Notes: generated by a model from the letters alone, not told the origin. DNA of 64,000 nt from Aquila chrysaetos chrysaetos (GCF_900496995.4 NC_044018.1:7712501-7776500), one strand, 5' to 3'; shown: positions 49,320-62,053, counted from the first letter of the stretch. Numbers and translations: made by a program.

Positions 49320-50247
49320 TATTGGCCTTTGAGAAACAGACAATTCAGTTAAAGCCCATCTCCATAATGCCCTTATTCCTTAGGGCTTGTGTGTTTCAAA
49401 CGGAAAGAGGCCACCTGTCCCAACAGCAGCACAAACAAAAGATGGTTTCTCTGTCATGGACAGTCTCATGGGGTAAACATGAATCAAGGGGACACCAATA
49501 TGGACCTTTATTCTTGGGAGTAACAGTCCTTGAAATACAGCCATGCCTTCAAATATGTCTCCTGGGGATAGATAATAATACATATGATGATACACAATCT
49601 CTTGGATGCCTTGTCCCCAAAGCCACCCAGAAGCAGGAACAGGCCAGTACTGATGCAGTTCAGCATTACATCTTAGCTTGGAGGAATGATTATTTGGTCT
49701 CTTTCTCTCCACAGAGTAACTATGAAGAATGACTGCTTTTTTTAGATAACAGCATTTGGGTATACGTAAAAACACTTCTTCCCCCTAGAAGACACAGAGC
49801 CTTGTGTCCGAGCTGGGTTTTAATACCTTCCTGATCATGGCAAAAAGCACATAGGGTCTTTGTGCCCAGCTTAAGAAGTGAAGAAGTCCATAGCACCTAG
49901 TTACATCCACAGCGCCTAGGCCTGAGATCAGCACCTCTCAGCTTCCCCTGCAGTAATCGGTGCTGTAGCCACTCAGCACTGGGACACAGACACACAAACC
50001 AGTTCCACCTCCTGGGGTGCTTCTCCAGCCAGAGCTAAACCATGAGCTAGGCACCTGAATCCTACCATGGCTTTAGTCCAGGATGGTTAACAACTGTACC
50101 TCAGTCCTCCTTTTTGACTATGATACTTAAGTACATTGTTCTTTCTCCTCCCATACTCTTCTCTCTTGCAGACCTCTCCTTCTCCTGCTACATAGAAAAC
50201 TGTAATATCTGAAATATGCATGCAAATTCCCAAAGTGCTTTAAAAGC
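47166..50247. other. Non-coding stretch, no gene seen
   Basis: Nothing is recognised apart from the A28 tract at 49288-49315. Confidence 0.5.
49288..49315. repeat. A28 tract
   Basis: Twenty-eight consecutive A. An AATAAA motif lies about 110 bp upstream, but no clear gene-like sequence or target duplication flanks it, so a retroposed transcript is not supported. Confidence 0.9.
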
Positions 50248-50372
50248 AGTTAAGCACAACTGCAACTGGGGAAACTGAGGCACTGAGAAGTGAAGCAATT
50301 TGTCATCCAATTTTGTCACTCCAACATCATCCAGTTTATAAATGGGAATCAGGAATAGACCCAGTTAGGATG
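50248..50372 (-). mobile_element. Ancient CR1-L3/MIR-like fragment, minus orientation
   Basis: CAAAGTGCTTTAAAAGC is followed by GGGGAAACTGAGGCACTGAG, AAGTGAAGCAATTTGTC, and then GGGAATCAGGAATAGACCC. These are the diagnostic blocks of the old amniote repeat, in the right order and spacing. Confidence 0.65.
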
Positions 50373-53300
50373 GTTCCCAGTTTAATGCTGTATGCGTTGA
50401 TCTTGCTTCCTTCTAGAGCTGATTTTTGGTAATGCTTTCCTGTTTTTCACTGGTCCTGCACCACTAACCTCTACCTTGCTGACTAAACCACCAACAGCTG
50501 AAGGAAGGGCTGGTCAGTAGAAGAGCCAGACCAGGAATAGCTTTCAGCTAGGGAACCATATGTAGGGTTGAAGCCATGTTTGTTTCCACAGTCACAAGCA
50601 GATTTATTTGTACAAATGTGCTAGCACTAGTCTTGCTTTCTGAACCCTAGTAACATTACTTACTTCTTACTGTGTTTTCCCTAAGGTCTCAAAACACTCT
50701 CCAAAAGACCACCATTGCATTCTGCCATTTCACGCATGGACGAAGCACAGTGATATGTTTGAGGTCACTACTTCTTCGAGGTCACTACTTCTTCAAGGTT
50801 GGCCAGGGGAAACTGTCAGAGATGAGAGAAGATTAAATACTTTTAATCTTTAAGTCCAGTTAGAGCTCTTTCCAGTTGGACATATTGCCTCCTTGTAAAT
50901 GAATGTATATTAACGACAAAGAATATGTGCATTTATACCTATAGAAATACATATAAACTGGGTGGACAGAGCATCAAATATAAAATAGCAAAGCTCTTTG
51001 TTGTTTTTTGGTTTTTTTTTTAACTTTCCCCTAAGAGTGTCTTACGAAAACAGATGGGGTTACTCATGGAAGTAAGTGCTGTTTGCTTTCATCAATTTGA
51101 AAGCACAGGACTTCACATAATGCAGTTTTGCAATACAACACCAAGTATCTCACAAGTAAAATCCTCCTGTCTCCATACTCAATGTTAAACAACAGCTGTG
51201 CAGAATATTCAAACTAGTAAGCCTTTGAAGTTTTCACATTTTGTGTCACTTAATCACCCCAGTTTACAAAATGCATATAAAACCTGGGGAACTTTGCTCC
51301 ATACTGGGACATAATTCTGTGTAGAGAAAAGATCCCAAGTGATGCACTTATCTCAGTAAAACATTGGGAAATGTTGTGCAGAGTGATGCAAAATCCTCCA
51401 ATGCATGAAAATGTCAAAAATAAAGTATTTGGAGACTATAAAGTAATCCACAACAAAGCTAAAAACCTTCTCCTCTTGTCTGCACCAAGTAATTGACGTT
51501 GAAACCTCTCTCAGCTGACATTCTCCTTAGTATAGTGATGCCATGTTCTATGTTATGTTATGTATGATACTGTACCGTCTGGTACTTTATCTGGGACCAG
51601 CATATCTGACTGGGTTTAGTTGGTGCCTTGTGTACAAGATGTTCTTGGGTTAATCACTAGAACTACAGGGATTTGAAGTCATCTTCATACTTCATCTTTG
51701 TACTCCACTGCAAGTCACATAAAGATTTTGAGAGACAAGGATTTCAAGGATCAGAGTTCCTCAGCTGTGAATTGGATCCTTCCTTTTCCCTGTGTTTCAT
51801 CTGTCCTCCCTGTTTGGATGTTGTCCCCTAAGATTTTTTGTTATGTGGGCATACAGCACCCAGCTGAGACCCTGACGTTCACTGAGACCTTCAGGACTTC
51901 CACTGTCTTCTTATAGCTGTAATGTGAAACTATTCTCCCACTTGACCTGACTCATTAGTCCTCTCCTAACAGTTTTCCTGGGAAGATTTCTCCATCAATT
52001 TGATGATGGTATGTACTGGCTTTTTTTGCCACTGTTACCTTTCCTTTAGTATACTCTACTGCTCTCTGGGAGTCCTTGTTAGATAAAAGGCTGAATTTTA
52101 CACCTGAAGATATCTGTCTCTGACCTAGATGGTCTTTGCTTTGAAAAGCAGAGACATCCCAGCTGGTTCAATGTGAGTAGCAATATGTTTTTTTCTATTA
52201 TCTCACCTATGGTAACCAAGGGAGAATTGTCTCTATCCTGCTGCTACAAAGGTGTGAGTCACTTCAGGTTGCAGATCCCTTTTAATCTTGAAGTCTGCTA
52301 TATTTTTCCCTTTTGTTTCCTGTTTTACTACCAACCCTCACAGATAACTTACATTGTTGTTCATTTCCACAGGAACCAGAATTCTTCCTCAGATTTACTT
52401 GTCTGGAAGTTCTCTGCTTGCCCTGTGGAAGAAACATGCCCTGATGCAATTTGATACAAACTGGGAATCATCTCAACAGTCATACTTAAAATGATACCAC
52501 AGGCACCTATCCCAAACCTCACGAGTACTGTGGACTCCACCTTGAGGGCATGCAAGTGCAGTAGCATGAAGGACAACAAAAGAGTCCTTCTGCGCTGCCC
52601 CAGATCCTCCTGTCCCTCACGGGCACACATCCTCTACACACAATCACACCCCATTCTTATTGCAACTACTGTTATAACTTACATTGGACACTTATGTTGG
52701 GAAAGCCATTTTCATTGCCAGAGACCACCTTTCCCACAAAAGTGTTTCCAAGCATAGTCATGAAGCCTTTGCATAACATCCACATCTATAGTAATAAGCT
52801 GAACCAAGCAAGGGTCTGGACACAAGCACTGCAACTCCTCTGGTTACAATTACCTGTTTGACTAGTCCTTGGCACACTTTTAACCCAGGCCACCTGGCAC
52901 CCAGACAATTCCTGAGCATGGCTTGGGAGTTGGCAGGAACTTCGGCCATTCCCAACAGGCAGGAAGGAATCCTGCTTTGGAATTTGATAGCATGAACATG
53001 GCCAGATGATGTGTGCTAAAAGACTCACCAGTGCTTCAGAAGTTCTTGATGGCCATAGTGAAGACACAGTGGCATGGGCTAAGAACTGAATAAATAACCC
53101 TGGACCCAGGGCAGACTGGTACTGTCTGCCAGTGCTACAGCATCTTCTCCACCTTGCTACCTAGGCAAGCCTAATTAGAGCTGCCCAGGTATGACAGTGC
53201 ATCTTGCAGTCCCACCTCCAGACTTCAGCACAGCTACAGCCCAGGCTGCTACCTGCCGTGCCCTCACCTATTTACAGTGGTTAGCAGGATAGACCGTTCC

Positions 53301-56300
53301 TACAGGGCTGTTCAGCATAGACTGCGCTCATGTTTGAGCTGGTGAAGTCAACGAAAAACATTTTACTGGCTTCCCTTGTTCAGGGTCAGGACTGTCTTCT
53401 CCTGTGAGAGTGAACCAACAACACATCTCCCTAAGTCCCTCCCATCCTCATGTCTTTGATCATGGATGGATTTGAACAATTCTAGATTGCAGGGATGCAA
53501 TTTCACTAAAGCGTAACACTTTCTAATGTTCTTCTTATTAAAGGACAGGTCTAATGGAATGCAGAGTTGAAGAACATGTGAGCAACATACAGTGAACAAA
53601 TCTCTATCCAGCATAACTCGGACAGATAAGCTTTCGCCTCAGGCTTATCATTGCCTAGGGGCACCGGGTATTTCCCTCTTTTTTGTACAGACAGCATATT
53701 ACACAAAAAAATCTCTGGCTCACAGATCACAAACTGGTAAGAAATCAAAGGGAGTCAGAGGAAATGCCTTCTTGCTGAATGGCTAAAATTAATCCCAAGT
53801 GTAATTTCACTGGCATCAGTGCAAATTCAACAATGGACTAGGTCTGCCATTTGCAAGAAGAACAGGTTTATGTTTTCCTTTCACCTGTGCTTAAAAATAC
53901 ATTTTCTTTTCCTTTTTTTAATCTCTTCTATTTGAAAGGACTGTTTCAAGAGTAACTGTATGCTTCCACATGCATTTAAGCACTCAGTACAATAATATCA
54001 CCAGTTATTTGTTTTACAATTGTCTCAAGAGATTATGCAGTGACAAAGTCCAGGTGTGCTGGGCACTGCAGACAGTCCTGGACTATGTCATCTAAAACAG
54101 TCTAAGGAACTTACAATGGCATTGAAGTTCAAGTCATTCAAACTTTTGCACTCTGTAGCCACAACAGTAGCATTAGGGAACTCCAGTTAACTTGCTTCTA
54201 GGGCAAGAGACACTTCCCACTGCAGAAAGCTCATACTGAAATTTTACAGCATTCATTGTCTCTGGGCACCTGGCCCGAAGACACATTGCTGATACCTAAT
54301 GCAGTAAAGTTACTTACTGGACCAGCTACAAAGAACACAGAGGAAGGAAGGAGACTATACAGTGGCTTACAAGAGATTTGCCAATGTCTGAGTTCACCAG
54401 GCTAGGCACTGTCTGGACTGACAGCAGTGTTACGTGCAGAGCTGTGTGTGTATGCTAATTGTTAGCTTAGCTGTTGCAAGCAACGGGGAACTGCATAAGA
54501 CTAGCATAAAAGGTGGCATTTCTATACACAAGTAACGTGCCTCAGAAACACCTCAGCTGAGGTAAAAAGGGACTAGAGCCCACCCAGCTTCCAACCCCTT
54601 TTCGATTTTTGCTGGACCAGCCCTTTGTGATTGACAAGCCAGCATCACCCTCCCAGCCTTCCCCCACCCGCCACTCTGGTGCTTGTTCTCTGCCCTGTTC
54701 TGCAGTTATCCCCTGGGTGCTATTTCATGCACAGCCCTTCCCTAGTCATTCTCAACCTGAGATGCTCTTGCCCATGGAGAATCTTTTCTATTTATTACTA
54801 CACCATTGATAATTTCTTGCTTCACTTGCTAACCCCATCTTGGACATACATAACTAGCCAAACCACCTTCTCCTTTCCTGCCGTGACAGGTAAAATCATT
54901 TCTTTTCAGCTCACTGAATCGACCCCGACACAGCACAGCAGCTAGCCTCCACATAACCCTCCCTTTGCAAAATGTACCTTCCGACATTAAAGGAAAAGCA
55001 GCTGTGTTCATTAAAAGGAGTCCCCGTCCTAAGTGCTGATTTGAGGCAGTTTGGTCTTCACCAAAAGAAGATAGCCACAAATGGTGTTATGAATACCTAG
55101 GAGAGTTGAGGGCTTCTTCAGCTGGTTTAGGAAGCAGTGTCCATAGCTGCTGCTGCTTCCGTGGAGGAGGAGGCAGAGACACAAAGCTTGTAAAGCCCAG
55201 TTCTCAGGGGAAAGCCCTGCTGTGAATCCAGGGGAAGCTAAGTGAGACATAAAATGAAGCGGCAGTTTCTCTCTCCCACCTATCTTCATGCAATATTACT
55301 GCACGCAGTTGAACCAGTGTAGTGGAAAATAATGTTATGATTTCTAAAGGGATTTTGCAAAACAAAGGACATTGAATCACATTTTCTTCTCAGTTTAGTA
55401 CTGTTCGCACAGTAATGAAGAGCAGAAGTTGGCTTGCTTTGTTTAAAATGAGAAGCTGTGACTTTGAGCAATTTGATCATAAATTTTTGTCTTGCTTTTT
55501 CTCCTGCATGAGCAGGTTGTGATAGTAGATATAATTTACTATGACAAACCACTAGCATTAATGCATTAATCAAGAAAAACAAATGGTCCCCCTTTGAAAT
55601 CTCCTGCCCACCTAGAGAGAGTAATGGGGTTATAAATGGAGAAAGAACAAATATTGACTCTATGAAATGTAAAGGTACCTGGGAGTTCACCCATCAGTCT
55701 TTAGATTACACTTGCCTTTCAAGATGAATGGGATTTCTTTCATAATCCATTTTGATTATTTTTTTTTAAGTATCTCAGGAAACAGGATGGGGACATTCAA
55801 CTCAGTGCTCTCTTTAGGTTTTCAAGATGTTCCAGACTGTTTCTGAAGGACAGTATCTCTGATTTCTGGAATGAGGTAGATGCTCCCAACCCAAGAGTTG
55901 TCTTTCAGTTTGACATAAGTACTGAAGGAGCTGCCTGGACTGGTCAATGAGTTATTTGTTTGATGGTGTTTCTGGTGCAGCTTTCTGCAAGAGGGCTCCA
56001 GGGACTCACCCTCCATCACTTACACTGTGGAAACTCGGGGACACAGACACCTCTTGGCATCTGGACCCATACAGGACTCAAGAGGACCCAAGAATTTACT
56101 GCCTAAGGGAAAGGCCTCTGGCATCAATTACTGAACTTAATCTTACTTTGTCACACGCTTTTCATCCCCCTCCAAACTCATAATGTCTCGCTCATTTAAC
56201 CTCTGAAGCAATGCTATACCTGTCTTCTACACCAACTGTTGGAGTCTACTTTAGATTTATTTCAACATTGGCTTCCACATTAGATTCAACTCCTCTTAAA

Positions 56301-58194
56301 AATGTCTTACTGAATCTGAAAATTAGGAGAATCGAGTGTTTCATGAATGCTGAGATAAGTCAGTGTTGCTGTCCCTTCTGTAACCTTTAAGGATGCCAGG
56401 CATCCCATAGGGAACTCAGTACAGAGTGGGGGCACAACCAAGAGCCAAAACCTCAAGAGAAGCTGCAAAGCCAGTCACATCTTAAATTCTCGATGATCTG
56501 AAAACACCACAGATTCCAAGAGGAATTTAAAAACACTTCTGACTCTGAACACAGGGCCACTGTCTACCGAGGCACTGGCATAGCTGCCAAGAGACCAGCT
56601 CGTATTTCATATATCACCTGCACCCTGATAGAAATCATTGGCACCTGGTTTTTTTCCTTCTCCCATAAAGGTTATACAATAACAATTTATCCTTCAGGGC
56701 TGGAATGCCACAAAGGGAAAAGGAAACGGAAGAAAATAGGTGTGCATGAACACACTGGTGATGTGCCATGGAAGCTATGCCCATTGCCAGACGCCCTCCA
56801 GGAGCCTCGGGCTCAGGGGAGCAGATGTGATCACTTCTCCAGCAACTGCATGCAAAGGGGAGAACATGCAGTTGGTCTGGCAGGGTTAACCACGCGTGGC
56901 TCCAACAGGATGTATGCTCCAAAACGACCAAGGCCTGGGGGTGTTTTGACAGAATGAGCTGAAGATTTTCCAGTCCATCGCTTTTCCAAGTTCAGTGCTA
57001 GGATGCTGTGTCTGAAGAATAGTTCTCCCTCTCCCCTTCGCTTGCTCTACAGTAAGGTAAAAAAATGCAATTGTGGATGCTTGATGGCTACCTTAACGAA
57101 CAGCTGTTCAAGCCAGAAGGGTCTGGCACCTTAGGTTATTTTAAGCAACATTTTGGGATATCTCCAATTATTAAGTTTCAGCAAGGTCAACTCACCTTAA
57201 GCTAACCAACAACTCATGTCTCATTAAAGGGAAGCTTCCAGAAAGACTAGAGCTGCCATCACATTGTTTAAATAGTCTAATAAAATCCACTATACTCAAA
57301 CCTTTCTAGAGTAGTTTACAGTGCTGTTTTGTTACCTGGGATAAACAGGACACAGAGGAATCCAGGCACTGCCTTGTGCCCACACTGACATGGTTTTGCA
57401 AGAGAGCCTGGAGGACTCAGATACTCCTGGACTGTGTGACATACATGGCCCCGCAGTCCAAAGGGAGCTATGTTTTCTCCACCAGCCGCTGGTAAGGCTA
57501 CAGCAACTGTGAATAACTTGACAGTTACTCTGTAGAGGGCAGGATTTAGCTGGGACAAAAGCAGACTCTGGGCTGCTTTTCTCAGGAAGATGTCACCATG
57601 CAGTGGAGCTACTCCGCACCACGGAGTCTGTCCTCATCCTTCCAGTTAGCTTCCTTGGGTCTCCATTTCTCTACTGGAAAAGCAGCTCAGGAGAGCCTCA
57701 GAAGTGCCAGATATCAGCCCAACATTGCCTAGCAATAAGGGCATAGTGAATGCTTGAGGGGATTCACTCTTTAACCTTTCTTCCTCACACTCTGACATTT
57801 GGGTGATGCCTCTGTGAGCAGGGATCACTTCCAGGCTCTGTACCTGATGTTATGACTGTAGAAATCAATTAAACACAGAGGAGAGGACAGGAGAAGCATT
57901 TGTGCCACACTGTTGCGTAAATGTCAGGGGAAGGAGCTTCACTCCTGAGGTAACAGATGCCAAAGTAAGGTTTTAAAAATGAATTATCAAAAGCAATGTT
58001 TCCACTTTCAAATCCAACTGAAACCAAACTGTGCCAAGTCCTGAGGTCTGTATTGAGCCAGTGCTCATTCCTGTTTCTGAAGGAGATGACCACAGATGTT
58101 TTCTGCACACCCAGAGAGGATGAGGTGGGGAAGGCCCTTCAGGAGCCAGCCCCATTTCTTTTGGAATCTGGGGACATCTGACTGCCTCTTCTTT
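50373..58194. other. Non-coding stretch, no gene seen
   Basis: Contains the 17-bp tandem duplication at 50761-50794 and short T tracts. No exon, RNA gene or further transposon is recognised. Confidence 0.5.
50761..50794. repeat. Perfect 17-bp tandem duplication
   Basis: GAGGTCACTACTTCTTC occurs twice head-to-tail without a mismatch, so the duplication is probably recent. Confidence 0.93.
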
Positions 58195-58234
58195 AGAATA
58201 GAATAGAATAGAATAGAATAGAATAGAATAGAAT
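58195..58234. repeat. (AGAAT)8 microsatellite at a CR1 tail
   Basis: Eight perfect 5-bp units. CR1 elements end in short tandem repeats instead of poly(A), and this copy's tail has expanded into a pure pentanucleotide array. Confidence 0.95.
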
Positions 58235-58465
58235 ATTTCAGTTGGAAGGGACCTACAATGATCATCGAGTCCAACTGCCTGACCACTTCAGGGCTGACCA
58301 AAATTTAAAGCATGTTATTTAGGGCATTGTCCAAATGCCTCTTAAACACTGACAGGCTTGGGGCATCGACCACCTCTCTAGGAAGCCTGTTCCAGTGCTT
58401 GACCACCCTCTCAGTAAAGAAAGGCTTCCTAACGTCCAGTCTGAATCTCCCCTGGTGCAGCTTTG
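58195..58465 (-). mobile_element. CR1 LINE 3' end, minus orientation, with expanded tail repeat
   Basis: Reading the minus strand, the element encodes VRKPFFTERVVKHWNRLPRE and then VVDAPSLSVFKRHLDNALNN ending ML and a stop, the CR1 C-terminus with an unbroken frame. The 3' UTR GGTCCCTTCCAACTGAAATA follows. Its 3' end carries eight tandem units of AGAAT (plus-strand reading). It is 5'-truncated near the segment GGTGCAGCTTTGAAGG. The intact frame suggests it is among the younger copies here. Confidence 0.93.
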
Positions 58466-59669
58466 AAGGTTTAGGTCTTCTCAACCCCAAATGCACAACA
58501 GACCACATCTCCAGAGCAGCTCAGCCCCTTGTGGACATCTCTTTCTGTCTAGAGACAGAATAACAATAACAGCAGGTGTTACCACCTTTTGCTGTGTTTC
58601 TTCTAAAAAGACATCCAAGTTCCCTTGGGCAACATGCAAATTCACTCCCTTCTTCACACCCTCTGACACTCCACAGACAGCTGTGTTGGGGCTGCTGCAA
58701 CATGGCCTCGGGTGTTTAGAAGAAATCTCTGTGATTTCAGACTGCAACACAGCCTGTTTCAGAAGCTGATATGGACAGCCCTCATCCTGGTGCTGCAGAA
58801 ATTGATGCACGTATCTATGCTGGGACCGAAGCACCACGTCCCTGGCCTCATGGGGACATGAATGGGTTAAATCCAGACAGCATGTGTTAGATGCAGGGAG
58901 GCAGGTCTGCTTGAGCCAGGAAGCAGCCTGCCCATGTTCACACCACTCAGAGTAAGAGCCCTGCCCCAATGCTTGTAACAAGTTTTGGGGGTTTCTTAAT
59001 TCACACTCAGAGTCATATAAATCCAGAAGTGTCCTAGACCTCAAGTAGCTATCTCTGAACTTGTTCTGAGCCAACACTGGTACAGCCTGTTGGGCACCTC
59101 CACATCAGAAACGTATAACCCTTCCCTATCTGGCCAAAAGCTGCATGCAGTCTGAGAGGGTCAGTTCTTTGGGTTTTCATGCTTACAATAAAGTTGAGCT
59201 AAAGCACAGAAAACAGAAATGAAAATGGCTCAGAGTCACAAAGAACGGGTGGAGCAAAACACAAGGAAGGTCTCCTTCATCCCAGGGTAATCCCTAAACA
59301 TCGGCCTTTTTTCCTCTAATGAATAGAACCATCATTCAGTAAAATCTTTAGCAAGGAAGTGTGTTTCTACAGAAGTCCAAGAGGGATCAGTTATACTGGT
59401 GACCTGAGAGCGAGAATATGTTGTCCTTATTGATACATCTGCAAGGACACAAACATCATGGGAGGAAGACAGTTCACCGAAACACCCATGCCAAAAGAGC
59501 TTTGGTTTTGAAATAGGCTGGAGGTGGAAGCATGTCCAGCTGGATAATTGAGTGAACCCGACCTCTCAATGCAATGTTGTGGCCACAAGGCCTACCTCAG
59601 TACTGCATATAAACACAGCTGAAGACTGTGAGCTATCGTATCTCTGTATTTGAGATGACTGTGAGCACT
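58466..59669. other. Non-coding stretch, no gene seen
   Basis: A 198-codon minus-strand open frame overlaps this area (58481-59077). It has no recognisable domain and no splice or promoter support. Confidence 0.5.
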
Positions 59670-60240
59670 ACTGAACTGCCGTGTTCAGTTTTGAAACAAA
59701 CAGTTCAAGAAGGATATTGAAATACCGGAAGAGACTTCGAAGACAGTAACATGAAGGACGATACTTAATCGAAGACCTTGGCCACATCCTACTTCCATAG
59801 AAGAGAGGGGATCAGGCTAAGCACTATTTTCTACCTGTCTGGATTTTCTTCCCAAGGAAACTCAGATGATCAGACAGGGAATTGCAGTGCATTTTGGTGG
59901 GAACAAAAAAGAGCTGCAGGGCACAGCATCCCTAGATCAAGTCATAGCTGCCTAGGCATTGTGAAAACACACCTACAGGGTGCTCCATGGGACATCCCTG
60001 CTCCTCCAGGGTAGATTCGGCTAAAACTTCTTATCAAAAAGGACTTAAAGAGTGACGTGACCATGACTACCTGAGAGGAAGACACACACTTACTAACAGG
60101 GGGCCATAATTCAAGCTGGGCAAGCAGTCACAAATAAATTTTGTATAGTAGCAGTAAGGAACCACAGGTAAGCTTCCCAAGGACCTGACAGAAGGGACTA
60201 GAAATATGCTCTACTCAAACAGAATTAATTCAGAGAAGTC
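59670..60240 (+). mobile_element. Very old CR1/L3-type LINE fragment
   Basis: The order of recognisable pieces follows the C-terminal region of CR1-like LINEs: CAGTTTTGAAACAAACAGTT, AAGAAGGATATTGAAATACC, ACTAACAGGGGGCCATAATT and CAAGCTGGGCAAGCAGTCAC. It is highly diverged, no frame is open through it, and the borders are approximate. Confidence 0.45.
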
Positions 60241-60244
60241 CCAA

Positions 60245-61539
60245 AGTCTGTTTAATCTTTGCCAGATCGCCTGAGAACAGTGCTGCGTTTAATTTATGAA
60301 TCTCACCCTACTCCTAGAAGCCTTTTACAAGAAGTGAACTTACGTGATTGCAAAGTGATCCATATTTTCACAGATATTTTTTTATAGGTAAGAAAAGTAG
60401 GAAGGCAGCTGTTCCTCTCCTATATCTGAACCTGCTCAGCAAAGAAACTGAAGGCAAGTCCCTAGTACTAGTATTTCAAACTTGAGAAAGCTGCCCTGAA
60501 AACACAGCCAAGAACAGGACCCCCCCCACACAAGTAAGATGTTTACACAGCACAAGTTATTGGAATTACCCCTATATGCTCAGTTCCTCATCCCCCTGAG
60601 ATATATTATTCTGCCTCTTTAACAGTGCTTAGGCAGTGCTAAGAACTTGAAAAAAAATCTTGCAAAGAGATCTTTGCTTCAAGGGGTGTACTCGGTGCTG
60701 GTGGAGATTTTTTTGTATTTTAAGGGTCAGAGTGCCCTCTTCTGTCCCATCCGTGTCCCGATTATTAACTCACATCTGTGTTAGATCAGCAGATTATTGA
60801 GAAATACTGTGACTTGTCTTCTGCACACCCCATCATCATCTGAACAACAGTTAAGAAACCAAACAGCTGATCACAAACTAGAAAATAACTCTCATTATTG
60901 TGGAGGTTCAGGCTACAAAGTCAGCTGCCACCAATAAAAGGGGCTGGGGCAACATCACAGGCAACATGATTCATCTAATCAGTTGATGGGGTCAGGCATA
61001 TTTTGAAATGAACCTCTGCAAAGTTTAAACAGTGGGGTATTATTTATAGGTCCACACTCTGCATTTAAACTTTGCCTCTCTCCTGCCTGAGTAGCCACTA
61101 ATTGTATCCAGACTGTAGTTGACACCTGAGGAAATCTGACTAAAACAAACACATTAAAAGTAGCTCAATAATACCAAAGTATATAATAACTTCTGAACTA
61201 ATCATGGTGAAAACTCTGGGACTGCAGTTTAGCTGAATTATGGATAGAGCTAACAATGGCCCAGAAAAGATTATTAGCTGAGCCTTTCTACCATGAAAAC
61301 ACAGAGGAGCGTGTTTCTGGAAACCATAGTCACGCAAACCACTTTCACGCAGCAAAGCCAGCACTAATAAACTGCGGAGGGTCCCCTCGATGTCCCAAGG
61401 AGCTTTTAGGAGCGTTCCTGGCCTGTATTCCCCAGTGACACCCTGGGAGCCCCAGCTTGGCACCCAGTGCCACAGCCCCTGCCCCCCTCCCCTTCCAGGT
61501 CAGCTCTAGGGCCGGGGCTGCTCTCTGCTCCTCCTTTTG
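60245..61539. other. Upstream flank of MRPL19, no gene seen
   Basis: I find no exon, repeat family or RNA gene here. A/T-rich stretches give way to more GC-rich sequence from about 61370. A C-run lies at about 60521-60527. Confidence 0.5.
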
Positions 61540-61898
61540 GGTCCTTCTCCCCCACCCGGCTTGTCCCTGAGGGTTTGGGGGGTGACAGGAGCCATTTTGT
61601 CTCCTCCCACCCTCGGAGGGACGCTTGGCTCCAGCTCCAACCCCCCACCCTGTGAGGAGGCGGCAGACTGCCATGGGCCCGGGGCCCGTCCACCGCGGCA
61701 GGGACCGGCCGCGGCCCCACCGACCCTCCAGCAGGGCAGGCCGGGGTCCTTCACCTCACGTCTGAACCGGGCGGCCCCCCAGGAGCCGAGGCGGGCCCCG
61801 TCTCTCCTCCCCGCAGGCGCGGGAAGGCAGGGCCGCCGGCCACCGCTCCGCTTCGCCCTCGGCGCTGGTTTGTCCCGCTGCGCTGACCGTAGCGGCGC

Positions 61899-61910
61899 TG
61901 CGCCTGCGCG
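61899..61910 (+). promoter_or_regulatory. NRF-1-like site
   Basis: TGCGCCTGCGCG differs from the palindromic NRF-1 consensus YGCGCAYGCGCR at one position. It lies about 50 bp upstream of the MRPL19 start codon. NRF-1 drives many nuclear genes for mitochondrial proteins. Binding is inferred, not shown. Confidence 0.55.
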
Positions 61911-61921
61911 CGCGCGCGCGC
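61905..61921. repeat. Alternating CG tract in the MRPL19 promoter
   Basis: A 17-bp alternating pyrimidine-purine run (TGCG, then CG repeats, ending in C) overlaps the right half of the NRF-1-like site. Such runs can adopt Z-DNA and vary in length between individuals. Confidence 0.7.
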
Positions 61922-61928
61922 CGGCAGG

Positions 61929-61946
61929 CCGGAAGCGGCCGGAAGC
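61929..61946 (+). promoter_or_regulatory. Two tandem ETS (GABP/NRF-2) sites
   Basis: CCGGAAGC occurs at 61929-61936 and again at 61939-61946, exactly 10 bp apart. Paired GGAA sites one helical turn apart fit binding of the GABP tetramer and are common at or near start sites of TATA-less mitochondrial-protein genes. Transcription probably starts close to here, leaving a very short 5' UTR. Confidence 0.6.
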
Positions 61947-61959
61947 GGCCGCAGTCGCC

Positions 61960-62053
61960 ATGGCAGCCGCCTGCGGGAGGCTGTTGCCGCGGAGTGCCGC
62001 CGCGGGGCTGGCGGGCCTCACCCTCACCGCCGCCCGGCCAGCCTTGCCCGGCA
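61960..62053 (+). CDS. MRPL19: MRPL19 coding exon 1 (mitochondrial targeting peptide)
   Basis: The exon starts at the ATG at 61960 and ends at the donor A|GTGAGG (GT at 62054-62055), leaving phase 1. It encodes 31 residues with basic residues at about 7, 11 and 26 and no Asp or Glu, which fits an import presequence. The donor has a weak exonic side (GCA) but a good intronic side. Phase compatibility with exon 2 supports the choice. Confidence 0.82.

Noticed and set aside
58481..59077. 198-codon minus-strand open frame next to a CR1 copy
   Set aside because: No domain or conservation signal that I can see, and no regulatory context; treated as chance.
61537..61959. In-frame upstream extension of the MRPL19 reading frame to an ATG at 61537
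   Set aside because: The extension crosses the NRF-1/ETS promoter region and lacks a presequence-like start. The ATG at 61960 has a strong context and a targeting peptide.
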